From Myxococcales bacterium (GTDB taxonomy: Bacteria; Myxococcota_A; Bradymonadia; REDH01): a stretch of 39,927 bases of DNA. The stretch lies in contig JACKDJ010000033.1 of the NCBI GenBank assembly GCA_020633625.1, forward strand, positions 1 to 39,927, written 5' to 3'. A program made the position numbers and the translations under genes. Below, piece after piece: positions 24,098 to 31,711 of this stretch; the stretch's first letter is position 1, and the number at the start of each line of letters is the position of its first letter. The notes under the pieces are model-generated. The model was given only the letters and a program-made list of their open reading frames with translations. It was not told the origin of the DNA and ran no database searches.

Positions 24098-24444
24098 GAA
24101 CGCGGTCCGGCGATGCGATCGTCGAGATCCTCGACCGCCCGCCGCAGCGCCGCGAGCTCCGCCTGTGCTGCCGCGTGCTTGGACGACAGGCGCGCGACAT
24201 AGCCCGTCAGTAGGCCGACGAACACGATGTAGCCGGCGAGCATGAAGACGCCGCCAGGGACCGACTCCTGGCGCCCGCTCTCGACCGCCACGAACCCTCG
24301 CTCCGACAGAGCGTCGCGGTCGTAGCCGGATCCGTCTGCGGCCCCGAGCGCCGGCGCCGCCATCAGCAGCGCAAGCAGCACGAGCCCGCCGCCAAGGGCG
24401 TGGCGTCGCTGGCGCGCGGCTGGGTCCAGTCTCCGTCGTCGCAT
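24094..24444 (-). CDS. ccmD: CcmD-like small subunit of heme exporter, with signal peptide
   Basis: The core GVFMLAGYIVFVGLLTGYVARL (about 65-86) followed by a charged helix (AAAQAELAALRRAVEDLDDR) fits CcmD, which bridges CcmC and CcmE for release of heme-loaded CcmE. The family is usually 45-80 residues; this product is 116 because it adds a signal-like N-terminus (about 17-35, GGGLVLLALLMAAPALGAA) and a linker. Similar longer CcmD-family proteins are known outside proteobacterial type strains. The ATG at 24442-24444 is 20 bases after the ccmC stop. The stop overlaps the start of the 50-residue gene. Confidence 0.7.
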   Translation of the reverse strand: MRRRRLDPAARQRRHALGGGLVLLALLMAAPALGAADGSGYDRDALSERGFVAVESGRQESVPGGVFMLAGYIVFVGLLTGYVARLSSKHAAAQAELAALRRAVEDLDDRIAGPRS

Positions 24445-24464
24445 GCGGGTCTCCGGTCGGTCGG

Positions 24465-25199
24465 CTAGCTGCGCCGGTCGTCGAGGGTCGCGCGCCGCGC
24501 GCTCAGTTGCAGATGCCAAGTCTCGACATCCTCCTCGAGCAGGCCGGCGCGGATACGCAGCAAGAGGAGCGTCAGGAACATCAGCCCTACGCCCAGCAGC
24601 ATCACGGTGAATGCGTGTGCCATCTCTGGCGCGATCCCACCTTCGCGCAGAACGCGCGGGTGGTTGCCGCGCCAGCGCTGCACGGCGACGCGCACCAGCG
24701 GGATGTCGGCCACCCCGAGGATGCCGAGCACCGCGCAGATGCGGCGCGTCATCTCGGAGCGACCCCCCATCTGCCTGACGACCAGGTACGCGACGAAGAT
24801 GAGGCACATCACGAGCGTCAGCAGGAGCCGAGGCTCGCCGGTCCACCAGGTACCCCAAGCCTTGCGCGCCCAGATCGGACCGCTGAGCAGCACGGCCGTG
24901 CAGAACAGGACGCCGAGCTCGGCGCCCGCGCGGGCCACGACATCCGCCTTTCGGCTACCGGTCACCAGATAGGCGACAGACGCGGTCGCACACGTCAGAA
25001 AGCCCGCGTATGTGACGATCGCGCTCGGCACGTGGAAGTAGAAGATGCGCTGGACGACCCCCATCGTCGCCTCTTCGGGCGCGTAGAAGAACGCCATCCC
25101 GACGCCGGCGGTCAGCGTCACGGCCGTAGCAATCGCGAGCCAGGTGACCCACTCGCCGCCGGCCTCAGAGGTGTGAAGTGTCGGGATCGTCAACTTCAT
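24465..25199 (-). CDS. ccmC: Heme exporter/CcmE-loading protein CcmC
   Basis: Multi-spanning membrane protein that presents heme to CcmE. The 244 residues have about six hydrophobic segments. His56 (IFYFHVPSA) and His180 (RWRGNHP) match the two conserved heme-ligating histidines. The tryptophan-rich (WWD) motif reads WGTWWTGEPRL (115-125), where WGTWWxWDxRL is typical, so the second Trp-Asp pair is Gly-Glu; I checked the codons. This loop contacts heme, so the change is notable. The ATG is preceded by GGAGG five bases upstream, which decides it over in-frame ATG codons at 25211 and 25235. It is separated from ccmB by 55 bases. Confidence 0.92.
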   Translation of the reverse strand: MKLTIPTLHTSEAGGEWVTWLAIATAVTLTAGVGMAFFYAPEEATMGVVQRIFYFHVPSAIVTYAGFLTCATASVAYLVTGSRKADVVARAGAELGVLFCTAVLLSGPIWARKAWGTWWTGEPRLLLTLVMCLIFVAYLVVRQMGGRSEMTRRICAVLGILGVADIPLVRVAVQRWRGNHPRVLREGGIAPEMAHAFTVMLLGVGLMFLTLLLLRIRAGLLEEDVETWHLQLSARRATLDDRRS

Positions 25200-25254
25200 G
25201 GCGCCCTCCATACCGCCGAACGCGGGAGCGCGCACGCCCGTCGCGTGGCCCGCT

Positions 25255-25944
25255 TCACGCGCTCCCCTCGAGCGCCTGGCCGAAGAGCCACCGCGAGAGT
25301 GCGAGGTAGAGCACGTCGAACGCGACGACGATCGACAGCCAGCCCCGTGCCGCGCCGAGCCCGTCTCCGGCGACCAGGAGCTGCGTCGCCTTCACGCACG
25401 CGAGCAGGAGCGGGAGGCACAGCGGGTAGAGGACGATCGGCAGGAGCACCTCGCGCAGCCGAAGCGTCGACAGCGAAGCGGCGAGCACCGTGCCGAGCGC
25501 CGCAAAGCCGAGCGTTCCGAGCGCGACGACCAGCGCGACCGCGCCGCCGACCGCCGCCAGCGGAACCCCGAACGTCACCGTGACGACGGGGACCACGATC
25601 AGCTCGATCGCGCCGAGCAGCGCGAGGTTCACGAGGAGCTTCGCGGCGAACAGCGGCCCCACGATCGAGGGCGCCAGCAGCAGCCCCGCGATCGCGTTCT
25701 GTTCTCGCTCTCGCTGGAACGTGCGTCCGAACACCAGCGTGCCGACGAACGCGATCGTGACCCACAGCACGCCCGGCGCCGCGCGGCGCGTCTCGCCCGA
25801 GTCGCCAAAACCGGAGAACAGAAAGACCACGATCACGACGACCGAAAAGAGCGTCGCGGTGTAGAGAATCTCGCGGGCGCGGAGCTCGATCCGCAGGTCC
25901 TTGCCGGCGATCGCTGCGAGCTGTCGGCCGAACGACACGCTCAC
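25255..25944 (-). CDS. ccmB: Heme exporter membrane subunit CcmB
   Basis: Integral membrane partner of CcmA in the CcmABCD complex. The 229 residues open with RQLAAIAGKDLRIELRAREIL, the typical cytoplasmic entry helix, then about six membrane segments. GRTFQREREQNAIAGLLLAP (about 92-111) is the family signature region. The GTG start (25942-25944) overlaps the ccmA TGA by three bases (GTGA), indicating coupled synthesis of the two ABC subunits. No defect seen. Confidence 0.92.
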   Translation of the reverse strand: MSVSFGRQLAAIAGKDLRIELRAREILYTATLFSVVVIVVFLFSGFGDSGETRRAAPGVLWVTIAFVGTLVFGRTFQREREQNAIAGLLLAPSIVGPLFAAKLLVNLALLGAIELIVVPVVTVTFGVPLAAVGGAVALVVALGTLGFAALGTVLAASLSTLRLREVLLPIVLYPLCLPLLLACVKATQLLVAGDGLGAARGWLSIVVAFDVLYLALSRWLFGQALEGSA

Positions 25945-26660
25945 GCCACCTCGCGCGCGTAGAGGTCGGCGAGCGTCTCCGGAGGCGCGCCATCGAAGCG
26001 GATCCGGCCGCGAGCGACGACGATCGCTCGGTCGAGCTCCGACGAGCCCCAGTCCAGGTGGTGGGTGACCATCACGACGATCCGGTCCGCCGCCCTCAGC
26101 TCGCGCAGGGTCTCCGAGAGGAACGCGCGTCCGCTCGCGTCGAGGCCGGTCAGGGGCTCGTCGAGCAGGACCAGGGTCGGCTCGGTCAGGAGGGCGCGCG
26201 CGATCGCCAAGCGCTGCCGCATCCCGCGCGAGTAGGTCGCCGCTGGCGAGTCGGCGGCGGCCTCGAGACCGACCCGCGCGAGCCACGTCGAGACCGCGGC
26301 GGGGTCCACTCCGCACACGTCCGCCGTAAAGCGCAGGTTCTCGCGTCCGGTGAGCTCCGGGTAGAGCATCGTGTCGTGCGCGACGAGGCCGATGTGCGGC
26401 CGAATCGCCGCACGGTGAGTCACGGATCCGGCCCCCTCGCCGAAGGTCACGTTGCCCTCCGATGGCCGATCGAGCGTCGCGAGCAGGTTCAGCAGCGTCG
26501 TCTTGCCGGCGCCGTTGGGGCCGACGATCGCTGTCACGGTCCCGGCGTGGAGCTCGGTCGAGACGCGAAAGAGCGCGTGCGAGCGCCCAAACGCGCGCGA
26601 CACCTCGCTGACCCGCACGCGCCGGAACGCCGGCGGACGGAGCCCCCAGGTCCCGGTCAT
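25941..26660 (-). CDS. ccmA: Heme exporter ATP-binding subunit CcmA
   Basis: ABC ATPase that powers release of heme-CcmE from CcmC/D. The 239 residues contain Walker A GPNGAGKT (47-54), a Q-loop region HIGLVAHD, the signature YSRGMRQR (143-150, where LSGGQ is canonical but CcmA variants are common), Walker B VLLDEP (164-169) and the switch His in VMVTHH. The order and neighbours ccmB-ccmC define it as CcmA rather than another ABC ATPase. The ATG overlaps the stop of the upstream membrane protein (ATGA). Confidence 0.93.
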   Translation of the reverse strand: MTGTWGLRPPAFRRVRVSEVSRAFGRSHALFRVSTELHAGTVTAIVGPNGAGKTTLLNLLATLDRPSEGNVTFGEGAGSVTHRAAIRPHIGLVAHDTMLYPELTGRENLRFTADVCGVDPAAVSTWLARVGLEAAADSPAATYSRGMRQRLAIARALLTEPTLVLLDEPLTGLDASGRAFLSETLRELRAADRIVVMVTHHLDWGSSELDRAIVVARGRIRFDGAPPETLADLYAREVA

Positions 26661-27994
26661 TCCGCCCCGAGCTCTCTGAGTCGTCGATAGACGACGCCGA
26701 GCTGCTGCCGCACGCGCTCGCGGGCGATCGCGTAGTCTTGCTCGACGAGCTGGCCGTCACGGAAGTCCGCCTCCAGCTCGGCCGCCGCCGCCAGGAGGGC
26801 GGCCCGCTGTGCGTGGAGGTCCGCGCGCACGCCGTCGCCGTCCGCGGCTACGCGTCGCCGACCTCTCGTGACGACGACGATGGCGCCGAGCAGCGCGACG
26901 ACGAACACCGCGGCGCCAGCGGGGCGCTCCCAGCGCGTCGGCGTCGGCCACCCGCGCGTGGTGACCCTCATGTCCTGCCCAGCGCGCGCCGATCCGCGCG
27001 CCGTACGCGTCGCGATGCGCTCGCGGATCGGGAGCCCGGTCGGGTCGTCGTCGACCACCGCGAAGCACATGTCTCGCTCGCGGACCGCTCCGCTTCCGCA
27101 CATCGGCACGTCGACGGACACGTCGAGCGACGGGAACCGCTCGAAGGCCGAGGTCTGCGCGACGCCAAGCGTCACGTGGTCCACGTCGCGAGTGAACGGC
27201 TGGGTCCAGGTGAGGGTGTCGCTCTCGAGCGGGAGGCTGAACTGAACGACGAGCCGCGCCGGGTCCTCGTTTACGCCGGGCGGAGCGACTTCGGCCCCGA
27301 TCCAGACCACCTCTCCGACGACGCGCGAGAGCCCCTCCGGCTCGATGACGTGGATTCCCTCGGCTCCAATCGCCATCGGGAACGGCGCGAAGCTGGCCGG
27401 GTTGCCCATCTCTGGCGCGTAGATCACGGGCGCAGAGACCGCCAGACTCCACACCTGTGTGAAGGTGACGTACCCCTCCCAGAGCTCAGCGATCGTCGAG
27501 ACCGTCTCGGCGCGAATCACGGACGGGTCGTGGGTGACCCCGAAGGTGTCGACGACCAACTCGACGTCCCCTGCGGCGTCGGCGGCGACAGGCGCGCTGA
27601 AGAACCGTCTGCCGTCCTCGACCTCGGCGTAGGCGCGCGCACCGGGGACCGGAGCGATCTCCACGAGCGCCTCCCCGGCAGCGTCGGTTGTGCGCGTGAC
27701 GCTCGCGACGACGCTGTGCGGCGGTGCGAGGATGTGCACTCGGACTTCGGTGTCGCCGAGGGGGGCGGGCGCGGCGTCCGGAGCCTGACGAGCGGCGCGG
27801 ACGTGGACGCGCAGAAGCGCCGCCGGCGGCACCTCGCCCGAACCTTCGGCGGCGTCGTTGGCGCCACCCGATCCATCGGCCAGTTCAGCAGCGGCGGCCG
27901 CCCGCGGCGCGTCGTCGGCGCGCGCGGACGCCGGCGCCCCGACCGCCGGCAGCGCCAAGGCGAGGGCGCAGAGGGTGGCGGCGCGGAACGTCAC
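26657..27994 (-). CDS. Secreted-domain membrane protein with CcmI-like cytoplasmic tail
   Basis: No named family. The 445 residues have a signal peptide (MTFRAATLCALALALPAVGAP), a periplasmic region of beta-rich domains (about 60-350; the stretch LLRVHVRAARQAP... followed by TTDAAGEALVEI looks like a carboxypeptidase-regulatory or Ig-like fold), one membrane segment (about 358-381) and a 64-residue helical cytoplasmic tail. The tail (ELEADFRDGQLVEQDYAIAR) resembles the helical motif of CcmI/CcmH proteins (D(F/Y)xxGxxxxxDY). The GTG start overlaps the upstream TGA (GTGA) and its stop overlaps ccmA. Being locked inside the operon by overlaps, it probably serves cytochrome c assembly or anchoring; that is inference. 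Confidence 0.72.
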   Translation of the reverse strand: MTFRAATLCALALALPAVGAPASARADDAPRAAAAAELADGSGGANDAAEGSGEVPPAALLRVHVRAARQAPDAAPAPLGDTEVRVHILAPPHSVVASVTRTTDAAGEALVEIAPVPGARAYAEVEDGRRFFSAPVAADAAGDVELVVDTFGVTHDPSVIRAETVSTIAELWEGYVTFTQVWSLAVSAPVIYAPEMGNPASFAPFPMAIGAEGIHVIEPEGLSRVVGEVVWIGAEVAPPGVNEDPARLVVQFSLPLESDTLTWTQPFTRDVDHVTLGVAQTSAFERFPSLDVSVDVPMCGSGAVRERDMCFAVVDDDPTGLPIRERIATRTARGSARAGQDMRVTTRGWPTPTRWERPAGAAVFVVALLGAIVVVTRGRRRVAADGDGVRADLHAQRAALLAAAAELEADFRDGQLVEQDYAIARERVRQQLGVVYRRLRELGAE

Positions 27995-28422
27995 GAGGCC
28001 TCCGCAGTCGAACGGGCGGCGCCCCCGTGGCGCGCGAGCGCGACAGGTGACCACGTCTCGGGCGCGTCGGCGTCGGCCGTGGCAGTGTTCAGGTCACGGT
28101 CAACGGCAGCGAGGTCATCGTCGGTGCCTGCAAGCGACTGCATCCGCTTTGCGACGGCCACGCCTTCGCGCTTGAGGCGCTCGAGCGTCTTGTCCCGGTC
28201 GTCGGCAGTGATCTTCCCCATCTCGAAGTCGAGCGTTGTCGACAGCATGAGCTGCATGATGATCTCCCGTCGCTCCGCGAGGCGCCCAAGGAGCGCGGCG
28301 TCGGGGTCCTCGGCGAGCGAAGCGTCTGCCCCGCGCGTGGCTCCGAGCCGGACCAGTCGTATGGCCGCGACCGAGACGATGGCTACGGCGACGGAGAGGA
28401 GGACGAGCGGTACGAGCTCCAC
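27991..28422 (-). CDS. Small CcmI-like membrane protein
   Basis: A 143-residue protein with one N-terminal membrane segment (about 4-23) and a helical cytoplasmic domain. The segment LGRLAERREIIMQLMLSTTL followed by DFEMGKITADDRD resembles the first helices of CcmI (cytochrome c chaperone/ligation subunit), which carry a D(F/Y)xxGK(I/L)xxxD turn. The C-terminal TPR-rich domain of enterobacterial CcmI is missing. The GTG at 28420-28422 starts one base after the ccmF-ccmH stop. The stop overlaps the next GTG. Role in heme ligation is likely by context but not shown. Confidence 0.65.
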   Translation of the reverse strand: MELVPLVLLSVAVAIVSVAAIRLVRLGATRGADASLAEDPDAALLGRLAERREIIMQLMLSTTLDFEMGKITADDRDKTLERLKREGVAVAKRMQSLAGTDDDLAAVDRDLNTATADADAPETWSPVALARHGGAARSTAEAS

Positions 28423-28423
28423 G

Positions 28424-31057
28424 TCAGCTCCGTGCCGCGAGCTCGCGCTCGAGCTCGCCGAGCAGCGCGACGTCTGCGTCGCCCGTGGTGGAGCTCGCAG
28501 ACTCGGTGACGGCGCGCGGCCGCGACCAGCGGCGTGCGAACGTCGCGATGACGCCGGCACCGGCGATGAACGCGAGGCCGGGGATGACCCACGACAGTCG
28601 GTTGACACCGGAGTCGGGCGGGACCGCGAGAGCGGCCTCGCCGCGCTCGTCGACGAACACGCCCAGGATTTGGTCGAGGCTCATGCCGGACGCGGCCATC
28701 TCGCGGATCCGCTGCTTGTCTTGATTCGACGGGTAGCAAGACGGGCTGGCGGTCGCGAGCGACTTTCCGGCGCAGCCCGTGCACGTCGTCATGACGCGCG
28801 CGAACGCCTCGCTCACGAGGGCGGTCTGCGCGTCGTCGAGCACGACCGGCGCGCGGTCGTGCTCGTGGTCGTGCTCGGATCCGGGCACGTGCTCGGTCGG
28901 CGCGGCGGGCGCTGCGGCCACCGGCTCCTCGGCCCACGCCCGCATCGGAGCTGCGAAGACTCCCAGCGGGACCAGTGTCAGCGCGCCGATCGCTACCAGC
29001 TCCAGCGCGCGTGCCGCGCGGTAGCGCCAGTAGGTCTGCAGCAGCGGGTCGCGCTCGGGCCAGAGGCAGATCAGCGTGCCGGCGACGAGGACCACGCCGC
29101 CGAACCAGAACCACCACGTGAACGGCAGCACCACCAGCTTGAACGCCGCCGCCTGCTGCGCGTCGTCGGTCTGCAGCAGCGCGACGTAGACGTCCTCGAG
29201 CGGAGTGGAGCGGATGTAGATCTCCGAGGTGATCTTCATCGGGTCCGGACGCCCGGTCGCGAGCATCGAGTAGTCGTTGAAGTCGAACCGCGCGGGGTGG
29301 AGCGTGTCGACGGACCGCCCGGCGCGCGTCAGCGTCATGTCGGCGATCATCTGCCGCTTGTCGGAGTCGTCGACCGTGCGCAGCGCGTCGAAGGTGACGA
29401 CGTAGTCGCCGAGGGTGACCGTGTCGCCGACCCGCAGCGTCGCGTCGACGTCGACCTTCGACGCGTTCCCGGCAAACGCGAGGAAGATGAACACGACGCC
29501 GAGGTGGACGATGTAGCCGCCATAGCGGCGCCGGTGGCGGGCGAACAGGTCGAGCAGGCCGCCGACGACGCCGTCCTGCGAGACGCGAGCGCGGGCGCGG
29601 GCGCCGCGAGCGATCTCGATGGCGATCGTGACGACGTTGTACACGACGAGCGTCACGCCGATCATCGCGAGCGCGACCGACGTCCGCATCGGGTCGACCC
29701 CAAGGGGCCCCATCCGCAGCGTGTAGTAGGCCGCGAAGCTCGGCACGACGATGGCGAGAGTCGCGAGCGTCGGCGCCGTGAAGTTCCGGCGCAGCGCGCG
29801 TGCAGTCACGCGCCGCCACGGGAGCAGCGTCCCGGCTACCATCAACGCCATCAGGATGAGCCCGAGCGGCGTCGTGAACCGGTTGAACCAAACCGGGCCG
29901 ATCGCGACCGCGCTGCCCGTCGCCAGCTCCTTCATCTTCGGGAACAGGGTCCCCCACAGGACGACGAAGCCGAGCCCGACGAGCATCCAGTTGTTGAGCA
30001 GGAAGGCGCCCTCGCGGCTGACCGGCGAGTCGATGTAGTGGTCGCTGGTCAGGCCGCGCCACCGGGCGGCGACCACGACGACGCTGAAGGCTACCGCGGC
30101 GATCAGGATGCCGAGGAAGTACGGGCCGACCTCGGACTCGGCGAACGTGTGCACCGACTGGATGAGCCCAGAGCGGGTCATCCAGGTGCCGAGCAGCGTG
30201 AGGCAGAAGGTCAGCGTCACGAGCACGGCGTTCCACTTCCGGAACATGCCGCGCTGCTCCTGGATGATGACGCTGTGCAGGTAGGCGCTGGCCATGAACC
30301 ACGGGATCAGCGCGGCGTTCTCGACCGCGTCCCAGGCCCAGTAGCCGCCCCAGCCGAGCTCTTGGTAGGCCCACATGCCGCCGAGGATGTTGCCGACGCT
30401 GAGAAGCAGCCACGACAGCAGCGTCCAGCGTCGCGAAGCGCGCAGCCAGTCCGTTCCGGTCTCGCGCGCCAGCAGCGCCGCCATCCCGAACGCATACGGG
30501 ACGACGAACGAGGCGAAGCCCGAGAGCAGGCACGGCGGATGGATCACCATCAGCGGGTTCTGCAGCAACGGGTTCAGCCCCTCTCCGTCGATCGGCGTAT
30601 CGAGGACGAAGAACCGCTCGAACGGATTGGCGACGAAGACGAGGACGAACACGAGCGCAGTGAGCACGCCCGCGAGCACGGCGTGGAAGTAGGGCATGAC
30701 CGTGGGGAGACGGTCGCGGTTGGCGAACGCCGCGACGCCACCGCAGGTCGCTGCGACCGACGTCCACAGCAGCAGGCTCCCCTCCTGGCCGCCCCAGAAC
30801 GCCGCCATCACGTAGGCGATGGGCATCCTCAGGTCGCTGCGTCCGTGCACGTAGCGCAGCGAGAAATCGTGCGAGACGAAGCCGTACAGCAGCGAGGCGG
30901 AGGCGATCAGGATCGCACCGACCGTGACGAACAGACCCAGGCGCGACATCTCGGCGAAGCGCGCCGAGCGGCGCGCGCCGGCGAACGCTCCGACCACGGT
31001 TGTGAACGCTCCGGCACCGAAGGCGAGGAGGAGCGCGAGGATGCCGATGAGGGTCAT
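28424..31057 (-). CDS. ccmF: CcmF-CcmH fusion: heme lyase with C-terminal thioreductase domain
   Basis: The 877 residues combine two normally separate subunits of the cytochrome c heme-ligation complex. Residues 1-about 700 are CcmF: the WWD segment GGYWAWDAVENAALIPW (237-253) and the four conserved heme histidines, His173 (VIHPPC), His261 (AYLHS), His303 (SVHTFA) and His518 (YIVHLG). A His/Asp-rich linker follows (about 722-735, EHVPGSEHDHEHD). Residues about 738-845 are CcmH-like: MTTCTGC (Cys759, Cys762, where LRCxxC is usual), KQRIREMAASGMSLDQILG, VPPDSGVNRLSWVIPGL and a final membrane helix. The ATG at 31055-31057 gives the first membrane segment (MTLIGILALLLAFGAG). It follows ccmE by 82 bases. 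No frameshift or internal stop separates the halves. Confidence 0.92.
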   Translation of the reverse strand: MTLIGILALLLAFGAGAFTTVVGAFAGARRSARFAEMSRLGLFVTVGAILIASASLLYGFVSHDFSLRYVHGRSDLRMPIAYVMAAFWGGQEGSLLLWTSVAATCGGVAAFANRDRLPTVMPYFHAVLAGVLTALVFVLVFVANPFERFFVLDTPIDGEGLNPLLQNPLMVIHPPCLLSGFASFVVPYAFGMAALLARETGTDWLRASRRWTLLSWLLLSVGNILGGMWAYQELGWGGYWAWDAVENAALIPWFMASAYLHSVIIQEQRGMFRKWNAVLVTLTFCLTLLGTWMTRSGLIQSVHTFAESEVGPYFLGILIAAVAFSVVVVAARWRGLTSDHYIDSPVSREGAFLLNNWMLVGLGFVVLWGTLFPKMKELATGSAVAIGPVWFNRFTTPLGLILMALMVAGTLLPWRRVTARALRRNFTAPTLATLAIVVPSFAAYYTLRMGPLGVDPMRTSVALAMIGVTLVVYNVVTIAIEIARGARARARVSQDGVVGGLLDLFARHRRRYGGYIVHLGVVFIFLAFAGNASKVDVDATLRVGDTVTLGDYVVTFDALRTVDDSDKRQMIADMTLTRAGRSVDTLHPARFDFNDYSMLATGRPDPMKITSEIYIRSTPLEDVYVALLQTDDAQQAAAFKLVVLPFTWWFWFGGVVLVAGTLICLWPERDPLLQTYWRYRAARALELVAIGALTLVPLGVFAAPMRAWAEEPVAAAPAAPTEHVPGSEHDHEHDRAPVVLDDAQTALVSEAFARVMTTCTGCAGKSLATASPSCYPSNQDKQRIREMAASGMSLDQILGVFVDERGEAALAVPPDSGVNRLSWVIPGLAFIAGAGVIATFARRWSRPRAVTESASSTTGDADVALLGELERELAARS

Positions 31058-31139
31058 GGGGCGGGTGCCGCTTGTGTGGGCGTGCCGCCGCGGCGGCATG
31101 GGGCGGCGTCGCGCTGGACGCCGGAGACGACGGGCGGTC

Positions 31140-31616
31140 CTACCGCGACGCGCGCGCTCCGCCGGACGTCGGCGGCGCCTCTTCGTATCGCGATGGGCAC
31201 TTCGCGACGACCTCGGTCGCCTCGAACGAGCCGTCGGTGGTCAGTCTTCCGAGGGCGATCACCTCGGCTTCGTCGGCGAACGTGTCGGGCAGCGCGCCGG
31301 TGTACAGCACCTCGAGCGACTGGCCGCCCGCCTGCAGGACGAACCGGTGCTGGTCGAGGGTTCCGTCGCGGAGCGCGCGGCTCCCCGCCACGACGTGGCC
31401 CTTGAGCCGGAATTCGTGCGTGCCGATCTCGGCGGCCTGCGCGGTCGCCTCGTCGACGGTGTAGTAGTAGACCTCGGCGTCGAGCGAGGTCACGGTGAGT
31501 CCGACGAGGGCCGCTGCGATCGCGATGGCGCCGAGCACGAAGCCGACGTTCCGCAGCCGAGTGTTGGAGGGCGGCGGAGCGGCTAGGAAGGGGTCATCGA
31601 ACGCGGTCTCGGACAT
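31140..31616 (-). CDS. ccmE: Heme chaperone CcmE, CxxxY variant
   Basis: Membrane-anchored periplasmic chaperone that binds heme covalently and hands it to the CcmF/H complex. The 158 residues have one membrane segment (about 24-44), then the OB-fold beta-barrel (YYYTVDEA, FRLKGHVVAGSRAL, VLYTGALPDTFADEAEVIALGRL). At the heme site the sequence is VVAKCPSRYEEAPP: Cys140 and Tyr144 form CxxxY. Classical CcmE has HxxxY, with the His carrying heme. CxxxY CcmE proteins are known in archaea and some Desulfovibrio. The gene leads the operon; it has a good promoter and GAGGAG six to eight bases before the ATG. Confidence 0.92.
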   Translation of the reverse strand: MSETAFDDPFLAAPPPSNTRLRNVGFVLGAIAIAAALVGLTVTSLDAEVYYYTVDEATAQAAEIGTHEFRLKGHVVAGSRALRDGTLDQHRFVLQAGGQSLEVLYTGALPDTFADEAEVIALGRLTTDGSFEATEVVAKCPSRYEEAPPTSGGARASR

Positions 31617-31641
31617 CGTCGGGCTCCTCACGGCTGCGGCC

Positions 31642-31669
31642 GTTATAGGCATTTCGCCGGTCCGGGCAA
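31642..31669 (-). promoter_or_regulatory. Promoter of the ccm operon
   Basis: Minus strand: -35 TTGCCC (31664-31669), 16 bases, -10 TATAAC (31642-31647). The predicted start is near 31634, leaving a leader of about 18 bases. It is the only TATAAT-like -10 found in the window. Confidence 0.62.
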
Positions 31670-31711
31670 GGCTCGGGGCCGCGCAGGGCGGCGTTTGGTT
31701 GCGTGGTCGCG

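Noticed and set aside
26738..31405. A 1555-codon open frame on the plus strand antisense to the ccm operon
   Set aside because: Its product is a low-complexity Arg/Glu/Asp/Val mixture with no motif, while the minus strand encodes clear Ccm proteins; long antisense frames are expected at this GC content.
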